Source: Megasphaera_A sueciensis (GTDB lineage: Bacteria; Bacillota; Negativicutes; Veillonellales; Megasphaeraceae). From it: a stretch of DNA of 64,000 bases. The notes under the pieces are model-generated. The model saw nothing but the letters and a program-made list of their open reading frames with translations. It was not told the DNA's origin and made no database searches. Positions 37,936-47,081 of this stretch are shown one piece after another. Where the stretch lies: assembly GCF_050219315.1 (NCBI RefSeq), contig NZ_CP116939.1:1860001-1924000 (forward strand). The letters run 5' to 3'. The position numbers and the translations under genes were made by a program. The stretch's first letter is position 1; each line of letters begins with the position of its first letter.

Positions 37936-38403
37936 CTATGTATTGATATCTGAGAGAAAATTAAAAGAACTAAGCCGGCGTAATGAATCCATAAAACAAG
38001 GCATATCCGAACGAAGAGAACCAAAATATGCTGCATCAATGGCTTCGATCAGCGGCAGTCCTTGATTCACTTTTTTCAAACCGGCCTCTAATATGAAAAT
38101 CATTTTTGCCCGCGTATCTTGGGGATGCTGCTTCCGTTGTATATATTTTTTCTTCTCAAGTAATCTTATTATCTGGGATGTCGTCATTACATCAATAGAA
38201 GCATAATCCGCCACCATTTTCTGCGTTGGATTGCGCCCCTCGTGTTGTAAATACGCAACAACGGTTAATATAACAAATTGAGGATGTGTCAGATTAATAA
38301 GACGCAGCGTTTTTTGTATTTGAGTATGCCAGTTATTATATGCTCTGATAAATAGAAACCCGGGACTTTCAAAAGAATCGTTTTCAAATTGAGAGTTAAA
38401 CAT
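37936..38403 (-). CDS. MarR-family transcriptional regulator
   Basis: 155 residues. Winged helix around TLRLINLTHPQFVILTVVAYL, with the recognition part TQKMVADYASIDVMTTSQIIRLLEKKKYI and the wing RKQHPQDTRAKMIFI (usual DxR). It starts directly after the stop of the SRPBCC gene and is cotranscribed with it. It probably regulates this two-gene unit or a nearby transporter in response to a small aromatic ligand (family knowledge). The N-terminal 20 residues are not typical. Confidence 0.85.
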   Translation of the reverse strand: MFNSQFENDSFESPGFLFIRAYNNWHTQIQKTLRLINLTHPQFVILTVVAYLQHEGRNPTQKMVADYASIDVMTTSQIIRLLEKKKYIQRKQHPQDTRAKMIFILEAGLKKVNQGLPLIEAIDAAYFGSLRSDMPCFMDSLRRLSSFNFLSDINT

Positions 38404-38829
38404 TTATTTTTCAACAGCTTTCTTTATAGTTAATACCGCCTGTGGCGTATCTGAAAATACTTGAACCAGAAATTGAATATCTTCGTCTGCCATTTCACCG
38501 TGTTCCTTCTCAAGTCTTACGCTGATTTTCACGGTTGTCTCATTATTTATTTCATTAAATTCGTGTCCAAAGCAAAGCGAAATCCCCATTCCGGGAATTT
38601 CGCTTTTATCCCAATATTCCTTATAAGGTATAACCGTCGTAAGAGTATACGGCATCTCCAGCTGTCCCTGCAATTTCATCCTGCCGGAAGTTCCTGTTGA
38701 AAAATTTCCTTGCAGTATCATATATTCCAAATCAGTTTCCCATTGACGGCGTTTATTAAAATCAACATACATTTCCCAAATTTCTTTTGCAGTTGCATGC
38801 ACTTTTGTTTGAAATGTTAATTCTGTCAT
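38404..38829 (-). CDS. SRPBCC-family (polyketide cyclase/START-like) protein
   Basis: 141 residues. The N-terminal FQTKVHATAKEIWEMYVDFNKRRQWETDLEY is the typical SRPBCC start. A beta-strand cavity region follows (GRMKLQGQLEMPYTLTTVIPYKEYWD), and a long C-terminal helix (EDIQFLVQVFSDTPQAVLTIKKAVE) closes the pocket. The family binds hydrophobic ligands; no catalytic residue can be named. It is followed immediately by the MarR gene (adjacent stop/start), so the two may form a ligand-binding/regulatory pair. Confidence 0.8.
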   Translation of the reverse strand: MTELTFQTKVHATAKEIWEMYVDFNKRRQWETDLEYMILQGNFSTGTSGRMKLQGQLEMPYTLTTVIPYKEYWDKSEIPGMGISLCFGHEFNEINNETTVKISVRLEKEHGEMADEDIQFLVQVFSDTPQAVLTIKKAVEK

Positions 38830-38901
38830 TGAATTTTCCTCCTTTTATATTATACGTGCTTATATTATATGTATACTTATAATATAAGTCAATGCTTTTT
38901 T

Positions 38902-38945
38902 TAAAAAATCTCCCACTGCAACACGATAGCAGTAGGAGATTTTTA
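38902..38945. terminator. Bidirectional terminator
   Basis: TCTCCCACTGC and GCAGTAGGAGA arms (38909-38939) with A-run left and TTTTT right; ends the M20 hydrolase transcript. Confidence 0.75.
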
Positions 38946-38976
38946 CTCTTAACTATTTAAAATATGCATATATACG

Positions 38977-40167
38977 CTACTTTTGTTTAAGTGCCGATAA
39001 TGCCAATGCCGACAGTAGTTCTACGCCTATAGGCAAACTGTTTTCGTCCACGGAAAAACACGCATTATGAAGAGGATAGATTTCAGCATCTTCAGCAGTG
39101 ACTCCCAGCCAAAGAAAAGCACCGGTACAAACCTTTAAATATCCAGAAAAATCTTCCGCCGTCATGGCCGGTTCAGGTACATCTACCAAAGCCTTTTCCC
39201 CGAATCTATCAGTCACTACCTTGGCCGCTAATGCAGCCTGTGCAGTACTGTTGACAACGGCATCATATCCGCGGTCATACTGAAGGCGGCTGGTTGTCCC
39301 AAAAGCAGCATCAATACCTTCCAGTATTTTCTTTAAATGCATTTCAACCGCATCTTGTGTCTCCTTATGATACGTACGACAAGTTCCCTCAATATCTACC
39401 GTGTCAGCAACAATATTGTACCGACTGCCGCCGGTAATTTTCCCAAAAGTAAGGACCGCCGGATGAAGCGGGTTAATTTGCCTGCTTATGATATTCTGTA
39501 CCGCAGTAATACACTGTCCGGCTGCAGCAATAGCATCAATCCCTCTATGCGGCATGGCAGCATGACTGGGTTTTCCTACAATCTGTATACTGACGCGATC
39601 TGACGCCGCCATCACCGGGCCCGTACGAACCCCTATTTCACCCGTACGCAAGGTCGGCCAGACATGAAGACCGTAAATAGCATCCACATCATCTAAAAAT
39701 CCTGACGCAACAATATTTTTAGCACCACCATCTGGAGATTTTTCTTCAGCCGGTTGAAAAATAAATTTTATTGTACCATCGAATTGATTCCGCATATCAT
39801 GCAAAACATGAACAGCACCTAACAACATTGCCGTATGTGCATCATGTCCACATGCATGCATCTTCCCCGGATGTCGTGACGCAAAAGAAAGTCCCGTTTT
39901 TTCTTCAATCGACAACGCATCCATGTCGGCCCGCAGCGCTATTGTCCTTCCCGGATTGCTGCCATGCAAAACAACGAGAACACCGTTACCGCCAGTTGTC
40001 GGAGACGTCACTTCCACGTGTAGTCCCTGCAATTCAGAGACTACTAATGCTGCCGTTTTGACTTCTTCTCCTGACAACTCCGGCATTTCATGAATCTTTC
40101 GCCGCCATGTTCTTACGCAGTCTGTATATGCCTTTACAAGATCCCTCAATTTATCTTCTCCTGCCAT
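38977..40167 (-). CDS. M20-family amidohydrolase (hippurate hydrolase/N-acyl-amino-acid type)
   Basis: 396 residues, two-metal M20D peptidase. Metal-site motifs: HACGHDAHTAMLLGA (about 105-119), QPAEEKSPDGGAKN (general-base Glu, about 139-152), GLHVWPTL, and the C-terminal AEDFSGYL and HNACFSVDE. Such enzymes release amino acids from N-acyl or indole conjugates, including hippurate and N-acetyl-diaminopimelate. The substrate cannot be chosen from sequence. It is divergent from the M18 aminopeptidase gene with about 110 bp between, so both may share a promoter region. Confidence 0.88.
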   Translation of the reverse strand: MAGEDKLRDLVKAYTDCVRTWRRKIHEMPELSGEEVKTAALVVSELQGLHVEVTSPTTGGNGVLVVLHGSNPGRTIALRADMDALSIEEKTGLSFASRHPGKMHACGHDAHTAMLLGAVHVLHDMRNQFDGTIKFIFQPAEEKSPDGGAKNIVASGFLDDVDAIYGLHVWPTLRTGEIGVRTGPVMAASDRVSIQIVGKPSHAAMPHRGIDAIAAAGQCITAVQNIISRQINPLHPAVLTFGKITGGSRYNIVADTVDIEGTCRTYHKETQDAVEMHLKKILEGIDAAFGTTSRLQYDRGYDAVVNSTAQAALAAKVVTDRFGEKALVDVPEPAMTAEDFSGYLKVCTGAFLWLGVTAEDAEIYPLHNACFSVDENSLPIGVELLSALALSALKQK

Positions 40168-40277
40168 TTTCCCTCGTTTTCCCCTTCCATTTTTACTAAA
40201 ACAGATTATAATACTATTATAAACATATAAATATCAATTTAATGTTGTTTCTCATTATATCATAGGGAGTGTTATCA

Positions 40278-41645
40278 ATGAAAGCATATGACATGGAAAA
40301 CAGTGCTTGGGCACGATTTTCTGAAGAAGAACGTATAGAGGTAGAGGAATACAATAAAACCTACAAAGAATTCCTTGATACCGCCAGAACGGAACGTCTT
40401 GCGGTAAAGGAAATTATACGTCAGGCGGAAGCCGCCGGTTTTCGGTCTATAGAGGATGTTGCTTCGCTGGTTCCTGGCGACAAAATTTACTGGAATCAAA
40501 AAGGAAAATCAGCTATTCTTGCAGTTATCGGTGAAAATCCGCTACCTGCAGGCTTAAAGATTGTCGGATCACATATTGATTCTCCCCGCCTTGATTTAAA
40601 AGCAGCCCCCGTTGTCGAAAACAAAAAAATAGTATATCTAAAAACCCATTATTACGGCGGTATTCGGAAATACCAATGGGTCTGCATGCCACTAAGTCTC
40701 ATTGGTGTTGTTTATACAACTGCAGGAGAAAAAATAGATATAGCGCTGGGCGAAAATCCAAATGATCCTGTTTTATTTATTAATGATTTACTTCCCCATT
40801 TGGCAAAAGATCAAAGTGAAAAAAAACTCAGCGAAGCTATTCAGGGCGAAATGCTTATGCCCATACTTGGTTGCAACAGCACAGAAGAAAAAACAAAACC
40901 GGTTATCCTAACTTTATTAAAAGAAAAATACGGAATTGAAGAGGAGGACTTTGCTAGCGCTGAATTAGAAATTGTTCCTACTCAAAAAAGCCGTGATGCC
41001 GGCCTCGATCGATCAATGATCATGTCTTACGGCCATGATGATCGTGTCTGCTCATACGCCAGCCTTACTGCAATCCTTAATGCGGAAAAAGGATCACACA
41101 CACAAGTATCACTTTTTACAGACAAAGAAGAAATCGGTTCCGTTGGTAACACCGGCGTCCAATCTTCATTTTTCCTAGATTTTTTAGCAGAAGTACTTGC
41201 TTTGCAAGGGCATACAGATGATCTTGCACTGCGGCGTACATTGAGACATAGTGAAGTTCTTTCCGCTGATGTCAGCGCTGCTCTTGATCCTATATTTGCC
41301 GATGCCTATGAAGAAGCAAACTCAGCTAAACTTGGCTATGGCATATGTATCTGCAAATATACCGGAGCTCGCGGTAAATCGGGAAGCAATGATGCGAATG
41401 CCGAATTTGTGTCAAAAATCCGGCAGACATTCAATGCGGCCAATGTTCCTTGGCAAACTGGTGAATTAGGCAAAGTAGATCAAGGAGGTGGCGGTACCAT
41501 CGCTTATATTATGGCTGATTGGGGTTGTGAAGTTGTCGATTGCGGTGTCGCTATGCTGAGCATGCATGCTCCTCTGGAAATTGTAGCCAAAACCGATGCC
41601 TATTGTGGTTATTTGGCCTATAAGGCATTCTTTGAAAGTAAATAG
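40278..41645 (+). CDS. M18-family aminopeptidase I
   Basis: 455 residues. Metal-site blocks: GSHIDSPRLDLKAAP (about 99-113), DKEEIGSVG (about 282-290, with the catalytic Glu) and SYGHDDRVCSYASL; the C-terminal HAPLEIVAKTDAYCGYLAYKAF is typical of M18. Cytosolic, forms large tetrahedral assemblies and removes N-terminal, often acidic or neutral, residues. The start is the ATG at 40278 after GGGAGTG; a GTG at 40269 is less likely. A strong palindromic terminator follows. Confidence 0.9.
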   Translation: MKAYDMENSAWARFSEEERIEVEEYNKTYKEFLDTARTERLAVKEIIRQAEAAGFRSIEDVASLVPGDKIYWNQKGKSAILAVIGENPLPAGLKIVGSHIDSPRLDLKAAPVVENKKIVYLKTHYYGGIRKYQWVCMPLSLIGVVYTTAGEKIDIALGENPNDPVLFINDLLPHLAKDQSEKKLSEAIQGEMLMPILGCNSTEEKTKPVILTLLKEKYGIEEEDFASAELEIVPTQKSRDAGLDRSMIMSYGHDDRVCSYASLTAILNAEKGSHTQVSLFTDKEEIGSVGNTGVQSSFFLDFLAEVLALQGHTDDLALRRTLRHSEVLSADVSAALDPIFADAYEEANSAKLGYGICICKYTGARGKSGSNDANAEFVSKIRQTFNAANVPWQTGELGKVDQGGGGTIAYIMADWGCEVVDCGVAMLSMHAPLEIVAKTDAYCGYLAYKAFFESK

Positions 41646-41681
41646 GACGACTAAGCCATATTTTATAGCAATTTTATGTAT

Positions 41682-41721
41682 ATACAAATACCCTCCGGAA
41701 AAATCAGGAGGGTATTTGTAT
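41682..41721. terminator. Bidirectional terminator between M18 aminopeptidase and rpoN
   Basis: Perfect 15-bp arms ATACAAATACCCTCC/GGAGGGTATTTGTAT around a 10-nt A-rich loop, between convergent genes. Confidence 0.8.
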
Positions 41722-41754
41722 GTTACAAGCGCCTTTATTGTCCATCGTACTAAA

Positions 41755-43044
41755 TCATTCATGCATATGACGACGCATATTACTATTGGCAATTCCTAAA
41801 ATCAATCTGAATTTAGCAACAGTCCTCCGGGCAATTAATATATCCTGGCCCTGTAGATATACAGCAATTTGCTGATCCGAATACGGATGTTTAACATCCT
41901 CTTCTTTAATAAAACGAGCAATTTTCCCCATAATAGCCCGGCTTGAAATATAGTCTGTTTCGTTTTTATCACTAATCCGGCTATACGACTGAGCAAAAAA
42001 ATCCTGTATAGCATATATTCTTCGATCAAACAAAACATAACGATCCCGACAAACACGACTGACCGTAGACGTACTAAGCCCGGTTTCTTCCGCTAATTCC
42101 TTTTGATTTAACGGACAAAGTGCTTCCCCTTGCAAAAAAAAACTTTTCTGATGTTGTGTCATCGCCGTTACGACAGCAAAAATCGATCGTCTGCGGTATG
42201 CCAATGCTGACTGTAAGTCCATAAAAGCCCGCCGTGCTTTATGAATATATTTTTTTGTTTTACGATCTCCCTCTTTTTCGTATGAAGCATATAAATCATC
42301 CCGAAAAAATACATCCGGAATGTCTTCCAGCATCCGTATCGCCAAATCTCCTTTTTCATCCTTATATATTTCCATATCAGCTCGGACAAATTCTTCTTTT
42401 TGTATAATCTGCTGTGCGGGCTGTAATGATAGTTTTTTTAAAAAATCGCATATACATTTCAATTCTGTGTCAGAAATATTCATTTCTGTCCGCAGCCGTT
42501 GCCATTTTCCTTTAAGAAAGTCTTCGTAATGGTATTGCAGCAATTCCAAGGTATGATCTGGTACCTTTTCACAGCGACGTGTCTGAATTAGTAATGCTTC
42601 ATTAATGCCAGAAGCTCCAATCCCCGGGGGATCCAGTGTTTTCACAACAGCCAGCCCTTGCTCCATCTCAGCTAACGCAATGCCATAATCCATTCCAATA
42701 CTATCTAAATTATCTGTAAAAAAACCTTTTTCATCAAGCGAATGAATAACCAATCCCGCCGCCATTTGTATTTTTTTAGGGATAGTAAGGACACGCAGCT
42801 GTTTCATAAGCATTTCTTCCAGCGAATCTTCGCGGCTGTGAATATTATCAATGGGTTTTTCTGCTATATGGGTATTGCTTCGTTTCACATCAGGATAGCG
42901 GACATCTAATAGCGGGTTATCTGTAATCTGCTCATAGAGAAACTCTGTTAAATCTTGTGTTTGTAATCCCAGTATTTTGATCGTTAAGCTTTGAATCTGC
43001 GTCATTTTTGGTTTTAATTGAAGTTTTAGGGAAATATCAGCCAT
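41755..43044 (-). CDS. rpoN: RNA polymerase sigma-54 factor
   Basis: 429 residues. The N-terminal Gln/Leu-rich region I (LKLQLKPKMTQIQSLTIKIL, residues 5-24) contacts activators. Core-binding and DNA-binding domains follow, with the RpoN box ARRTVAKFR near the C-terminus (about 408-416), which reads the -24 element. Complete. Sigma-54 needs an AAA+ activator; none is in this window and no clear -24/-12 promoter was found nearby. Convergent with the M18 gene. The ATG has AAGAAGGC upstream. Confidence 0.93.
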   Translation of the reverse strand: MADISLKLQLKPKMTQIQSLTIKILGLQTQDLTEFLYEQITDNPLLDVRYPDVKRSNTHIAEKPIDNIHSREDSLEEMLMKQLRVLTIPKKIQMAAGLVIHSLDEKGFFTDNLDSIGMDYGIALAEMEQGLAVVKTLDPPGIGASGINEALLIQTRRCEKVPDHTLELLQYHYEDFLKGKWQRLRTEMNISDTELKCICDFLKKLSLQPAQQIIQKEEFVRADMEIYKDEKGDLAIRMLEDIPDVFFRDDLYASYEKEGDRKTKKYIHKARRAFMDLQSALAYRRRSIFAVVTAMTQHQKSFFLQGEALCPLNQKELAEETGLSTSTVSRVCRDRYVLFDRRIYAIQDFFAQSYSRISDKNETDYISSRAIMGKIARFIKEEDVKHPYSDQQIAVYLQGQDILIARRTVAKFRLILGIANSNMRRHMHE

Positions 43045-43338
43045 ATCAATGCCTTCTTTTACATACGAGGTATACCTATTACAACATATTTATATTTTCC
43101 CATATTTTTCCTATATTAGTCAAATAGGAATTTTAATTATGAATTTTCTACTTACAGAAAAGCTATTGTATATTTTTAAAATACAACAACTTTTCATATG
43201 CATTACACAAAAATAATCTATATTTTACTAAACAACTCATTTCCCTGCTAATTTAGCATACCGCTTTTTTCTCTCATAAATAGAAAACTTATTTCGACAA
43301 AATCTGACCAAGTTTGTTAAAACACACAAAAATAAAAA

Positions 43339-43445
43339 ATGGTTCCAGTAACGAACTTCATACATATCGCCAAAACCATTTTATTGTAAAATAAAATGGA
43401 ACCATAATAAAAATGAAGTAAATTACCTCATTTCATCATGGTTCC
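43339..43445. repeat. Three copies of an 8-bp GGAACCAT motif in the rplL-rpoN spacer
   Basis: ATGGTTCC at 43339-43346 and 43438-43445 and the inverted copy GGAACCAT at 43398-43405. Together with AAATGA/TCATTT they let this 450-bp AT-rich stretch (43045-43493) fold into long imperfect hairpins downstream of rplL. A terminator function for the ribosomal operon is likely; I see no gene in the rest of the stretch. Confidence 0.5.
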
Positions 43446-43493
43446 ACAAAATAAGCATATCGTATATCAGTTCACTATTTGATATGAAAATTA

Positions 43494-43859
43494 TTATTTC
43501 AATTCAACAGTAGCGCCAGCTTCTTCCAATTTAGCTTTAAGAGCTTCAGCATCCGCTTTAGCAGCACCTTCCTTAACGGCAGCAGGAGCGCCATCAACAA
43601 GAGCTTTAGCATCTTTTAAGCCAAGGCCTGTTACTTCGCGGACAACTTTAATTACACCGATTTTCTTTTCACCGGCTTCTTTAAGAATAACATCAAATTC
43701 AGTTTTTTCTTCTTCAGCAGCAGCAGCGGCCGGAGCAGCAGCAACGGCAACCGGAGCAGCAGCGGACACACCAAATTTTTCTTCCATAGCTTTTACCAAT
43801 TCAGAAAGTTCTAAAACGGTCATGTTTTCAATGGCTTGCATGATTTCTTCTTTAGTCAT
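43494..43859 (-). CDS. rplL: 50S ribosomal protein L7/L12
   Basis: 121 residues, standard length. The N-terminal dimerisation helix (TKEEIMQAIENMTVLELSELVKAMEEKFGV) is followed by an alanine-rich hinge (APVAVAAAPAAAAAEEE), then the C-terminal domain EFDVILKEAGEKKIGVIKVVREVTGLGLKDAKALVDGAP, which recruits translation factors. Last gene of the L10-L12 pair, with good AGGAGG-type spacing. Typical in every respect. Confidence 0.98.
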   Translation of the reverse strand: MTKEEIMQAIENMTVLELSELVKAMEEKFGVSAAAPVAVAAAPAAAAAEEEKTEFDVILKEAGEKKIGVIKVVREVTGLGLKDAKALVDGAPAAVKEGAAKADAEALKAKLEEAGATVELK

Positions 43860-43898
43860 TTTAAAATACCTCCAAGTATCTTTTTTGTGAATTAAAAA

Positions 43899-44456
43899 TT
43901 AAGCACTAGCTTGTTCTTCTTTTTGTTCTCGTACAGCATTAAGCACATATACCATATTGCGTATATTGCCCTGCAGTACATTGACAATGCCGGAAATCGG
44001 CGCCTGCATACTGCCAACCAATTTTGCAAGAAGTTCTTCGCGACTTGGTAAATCTGCCAACGCATTCACAGCAACACTGTCAATTACCTGTCCATCGACT
44101 AAACCTGCTTTGATTTCTAAAGCCTGCGTCTTGGTTTCTTTGATGAATTCCTTTAAGATTTTTGCTGGAGCAATTGCATCTTCTGTTGAAAACGCCAAGG
44201 CTGTCGGACCTTCTAAGTGTTCACCCAAAGCTTCCAATCCAGATTCATTAGCAGCAATGCGGGTTAAAGTATTTTTAATAACCTTATATTCCACACCACC
44301 TGCTAAGAATTTACGGCGAAGTTTTGTTACCTGTGCCACAGTAAGTCCTGTAAAACCAACAAGGACAGCACCTTTTGATGTTGTCAATTTTTCTTTCATA
44401 TCGGCAACAACAGCTGCTTTTTCTGCAGAAACAGGTTTTTTTTCATAATTAGACAT
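43899..44456 (-). CDS. rplJ: 50S ribosomal protein L10
   Basis: 185 residues. The start is the ATG at 44456 (GGAGGTGTATCGAATA upstream); an in-frame start further upstream would run into the L10 leader. N-terminal RNA-binding part KAAVVADMKEKLTTSKGAVLVGFTGLTVAQVTKLRRK; C-terminal helix that binds L12 dimers ends QKEEQASA. It forms the stalk base with L12 and represses its own mRNA through the L10 leader upstream. Confidence 0.97.
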   Translation of the reverse strand: MSNYEKKPVSAEKAAVVADMKEKLTTSKGAVLVGFTGLTVAQVTKLRRKFLAGGVEYKVIKNTLTRIAANESGLEALGEHLEGPTALAFSTEDAIAPAKILKEFIKETKTQALEIKAGLVDGQVIDSVAVNALADLPSREELLAKLVGSMQAPISGIVNVLQGNIRNMVYVLNAVREQKEEQASA

Positions 44457-44502
44457 TATTCGATACACCTCCTTAATTTGGGATTTATATCGTCTTAGCA
44501 AA

Positions 44503-44625
44503 CAAAAAACGGCCTCATTAATAATATGAGGCCGAACTAGTTTCAATTTATATATCTACTAGTTACATAGCCTCAGATGGCGGACTTACGTCCATTATAC
44601 ATACCCTCAGTCTACAGCTAAGAAA
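44503..44625 (-). promoter_or_regulatory. Ribosomal protein L10 leader with terminator
   Basis: The spacer between rplA and rplJ holds a structured RNA on the minus strand: GTAGACTGAGGG, then TGGACGTAAGTCCGCCA, then a stem CGGCCTCAT/ATGAGGCCG (44510-44534) followed by TTTTTT. This is the L10-leader layout of Firmicutes, in which the L10(L12) complex binds and premature termination results. Confidence 0.75.
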
Positions 44626-44630
44626 GATAT

Positions 44631-45347
44631 TTAATTTTCGTCAGCTTTTACAATCCCTTTAACGCTGAACTGATTAATACGGATACCAGGTCCCATTGTA
44701 GAGCTTACAGTAATAGACTTGATATATTGACCTTTTGCACCTGACGGTTTAACCTTGACGATTGTATCAACAAGAGTAGTCAGATTTTCAATCAACTTTT
44801 TCGCATCAAACGATTTTTTGCCGATAGGAGAATTAATAATACCTGCTTTATCCGTACGGTACTCTACTTTACCAGCTTTACTTTCTTCGACAGCTCTTGC
44901 TACGTCCATCGTTACCGTACCAATTTTCGGATTAGGCATCAACCCTTTAGGTCCTAAAATCTTACCTAAACGGCCAACTTTTCCCATCATATTCGGTGTA
45001 GCAATCGCTACATCAAAATCCGTCCAGCCACCTTTGATTTTTTCAATCAGCTCTTCTGCCCCGACAAAATCAGCACCGGCTTCTTGAGCTTCTTTTTCTT
45101 TATCGCCTTCAGCAAATACAAGAACCGTTTTGGATTTACCGATACCATGCGGCAATACAATAGCACCCCGCACCTGCTGATCAGCATATTTCGGATCAAC
45201 ATTCAGATTAACAGACAATTCAACGGTTTCGTCAAATTTGGCCGTATCCATTTTTTTCAAGATATCAATTGCTTCAGCCGGTTCATACAGTTTTGCTTTA
45301 TCAACCAGTTTTGCAGCTTCAGCATATTTCTTGCCTACTTTTGCCAT
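44631..45347 (-). CDS. rplA: 50S ribosomal protein L1
   Basis: 238 residues. Family blocks TVELSVNLNVDPKYADQQVRGAIVLPHG, GRLGKILGPKGLMPNPKIGTVT and the C-terminal VKPSGAKGQYIKSITVSSTMGPGIRI. Forms the mobile L1 stalk of the 50S subunit. Cotranscribed with rplK 55 bp upstream. Confidence 0.98.
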   Translation of the reverse strand: MAKVGKKYAEAAKLVDKAKLYEPAEAIDILKKMDTAKFDETVELSVNLNVDPKYADQQVRGAIVLPHGIGKSKTVLVFAEGDKEKEAQEAGADFVGAEELIEKIKGGWTDFDVAIATPNMMGKVGRLGKILGPKGLMPNPKIGTVTMDVARAVEESKAGKVEYRTDKAGIINSPIGKKSFDAKKLIENLTTLVDTIVKVKPSGAKGQYIKSITVSSTMGPGIRINQFSVKGIVKADEN

Positions 45348-45402
45348 CTAATTTCCTCCTTATGTGGTAATGACGGGGATATCCCCTTCCACGGGATACG
45401 CA

Positions 45403-45828
45403 TCAATCAACGATATCAATGCCCATGCTGCGTGCAGTGCCTTCAATCATCTTCATTGCCTGTTCAACTGTGTTAGCATTCAAGTCAGGCATCTTTGTTT
45501 CCGCAATTTCACGGACTTTGTCGCGTCCCAATTTTGCAACTTTTTTCTTATTCGGTTCACCCGAAGCCTTGTCAAGACCTGCTGCTTTCTTTAATAATAC
45601 AGCTGCAGGCGGCGTCTTCGTAATGAAAGTAAAGGATCTATCGTCATAAACAGTAATTTCAACAGGAATAATATAGCCGACCTGTTTTGCAGTCCGTTCA
45701 TTGAATTCCTTTACAAATGCCATAATGTTGACACCAGCCTGGCCTAATGCCGGACCAATCGGAGGCGCCGGAGTTGCTTTGCCAGCTTCGCATTGAAGTT
45801 TTACCATTCTTGCTACTTTTTTTGCCAT
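45403..45828 (-). CDS. rplK: 50S ribosomal protein L11
   Basis: 141 residues. The N-terminal domain has VKLQCEAGKATPAPPIGPALGQAGVN, the proline-rich thiostrepton-site region; the C-terminal RNA-binding domain ends VEQAMKMIEGTARSMGIDI. Binds the GTPase-associated centre of 23S rRNA. Standard length and place between nusG and rplA. Confidence 0.98.
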   Translation of the reverse strand: MAKKVARMVKLQCEAGKATPAPPIGPALGQAGVNIMAFVKEFNERTAKQVGYIIPVEITVYDDRSFTFITKTPPAAVLLKKAAGLDKASGEPNKKKVAKLGRDKVREIAETKMPDLNANTVEQAMKMIEGTARSMGIDIVD

Positions 45829-45917
45829 GGTTGTTACACCTCCTTACAATACAAGATGTGGTTAAACGGATTTTAATATCCTCCCACTCGCGGCAACAAG
45901 TACCGCATTAGAAGCAT

Positions 45918-46457
45918 TTATTCCAGACTCTTCTCTATTTGAGAATAGTCGACTTCTACCGATGTTTCCCGGCCAAACATATCAATAAGGCCTTTTAAGG
46001 TTCCTTTTTCTTCATTAATTTCCGTAATAACGGCAATGAAGTTTTCAAATGGACCGGATGTAATACGAACTTGTTCGCCTACTTCTACCGAAATATGCGG
46101 ACGCGATTCATTATCCATACCCTGCGATTTAAGAATGCGCTTAACTTCGTCCGGTTCTAACGGAATGGGTTTCGTAGCTGAACCGACGAAACCGGTAACG
46201 CCCGGCGTATTGCGAACGACATACCAAGAACGGTCATTAACTTCCATTTCCACTAAGACGTACCCCGGAAACACTTTACGTTTAACCGTGCGTTTCTGTC
46301 CGTCTTTCATATCCACTTCATCTTCCATCGGCACAAGTATACGGCTTACCATATCTTCCATACCCATAGATTTGACCTTGCGTTCCAAGTTGGCCATTAC
46401 TTTATTTTCATAACCGGAATACGTATGGATGACATACCATTTTTTGTTTGTTTCCAT
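45918..46457 (-). CDS. nusG: Transcription termination/antitermination protein NusG
   Basis: 179 residues. NGN domain KWYVIHTYSGYENKVMANLE at residues 5-24, PGYVLVEMEV and TPGVTGFVG; C-terminal KOW domain GEQVRITSGPFENFIAVITEIN. Couples RNA polymerase to Rho or the ribosome. It sits 15 bp after secE in the usual secE-nusG order. Confidence 0.98.
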   Translation of the reverse strand: METNKKWYVIHTYSGYENKVMANLERKVKSMGMEDMVSRILVPMEDEVDMKDGQKRTVKRKVFPGYVLVEMEVNDRSWYVVRNTPGVTGFVGSATKPIPLEPDEVKRILKSQGMDNESRPHISVEVGEQVRITSGPFENFIAVITEINEEKGTLKGLIDMFGRETSVEVDYSQIEKSLE

Positions 46458-46472
46458 CTATACTCGGGCCCC

Positions 46473-46700
46473 CTATCCAACTACTAAGCGGAGCAGTTTA
46501 AACAATTGAGAAAAAACACCATCTGACACAGCAATAACAGCCATAACAACAATCATCGTAACAAACACCATTACGGTGTATGTAATCATTTCTTTTTTTG
46601 TCGGCCAGATTACCTTTTTCATTTCTACTTTTACTTCACGTAGGAAATTGCCCGATCCCTTTTTTTTCTTTTTTTGCGACGCCGCACTCGGTGTTGCCAT
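46473..46700 (-). CDS. secE: Preprotein translocase subunit SecE
   Basis: 75 residues. Lys-rich N-terminus (SQKKKKKGS), the family motif FLREVKVEMKKVIWPTKKEMI (about 20-40) and one C-terminal transmembrane helix. Part of the SecYEG channel. The ATG at 46700 is preferred over a GTG at 46712, since AGAGG is then correctly spaced. Confidence 0.95.
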   Translation of the reverse strand: MATPSAASQKKKKKGSGNFLREVKVEMKKVIWPTKKEMITYTVMVFVTMIVVMAVIAVSDGVFSQLFKLLRLVVG

Positions 46701-46754
46701 ATGACCTCTCACATCCTTAAGTTAGACCTTGATAGTCTTACTTAATACACAGAA

Positions 46755-46904
46755 TTATTTCGTTTCTTTATGTAATGTTTCTTTTTTGCAGAACGGGCAA
46801 TACTTCTTTAATTCCAAACGATCCGGATTATTTTTCTTATTTTTGTTTGTCCGGTAGTTACGCTGTTTGCATTCTGTGCATGCTAATGTAATCGCAGTAC
46901 GCAT
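46755..46904 (-). CDS. rpmG: 50S ribosomal protein L33
   Basis: 49 residues: MRTAITLACTECKQRNYRT and LKKYCPFCKKETLHKETK. Four cysteines in two CxxC pairs give a zinc-binding (C+) L33. Found by direct translation of the minus strand; it precedes secE as is usual in Firmicutes. Only one L33 copy is in this window. Confidence 0.95.
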   Translation of the reverse strand: MRTAITLACTECKQRNYRTNKNKKNNPDRLELKKYCPFCKKETLHKETK

Positions 46905-46973
46905 CCCTTACACCTCTCTCAGTAATAATCAAATTAGTAATCGCAAGCCTAACTCGCGCATGATTGCTATAAT

Positions 46974-47003
46974 ACTTTATCACAAACAAGCAATCAAAGT
47001 CAA
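46974..47003 (-). promoter_or_regulatory. Possible promoter of the rpmG-secE-nusG operon
   Basis: Minus strand TTGACT (46998-47003), 18-bp spacer, TAAAGT (46974-46979). Confidence 0.4.
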
Positions 47004-47021
47004 GATTATTTTTCCACAACT

Positions 47022-47047
47022 AAAAAAGCTAGGTGTCAAGCACCTAA
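47022..47047 (-). terminator. Terminator of the CpXC gene
   Basis: AGGTG-CTTGA-CACCT stem on the minus strand followed by AGCTTTTTTAG. Confidence 0.7.
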
Positions 47048-47081
47048 CTTTTACAAGTATATCATATAAATACTCCGCTTG

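Noticed and set aside
43339..43445. CRISPR-like repeats in the rplL-rpoN spacer
   Set aside because: Only three 8-bp copies in mixed orientation with unequal spacing; these are hairpin arms, not a CRISPR array. No CRISPR array was seen in the window.
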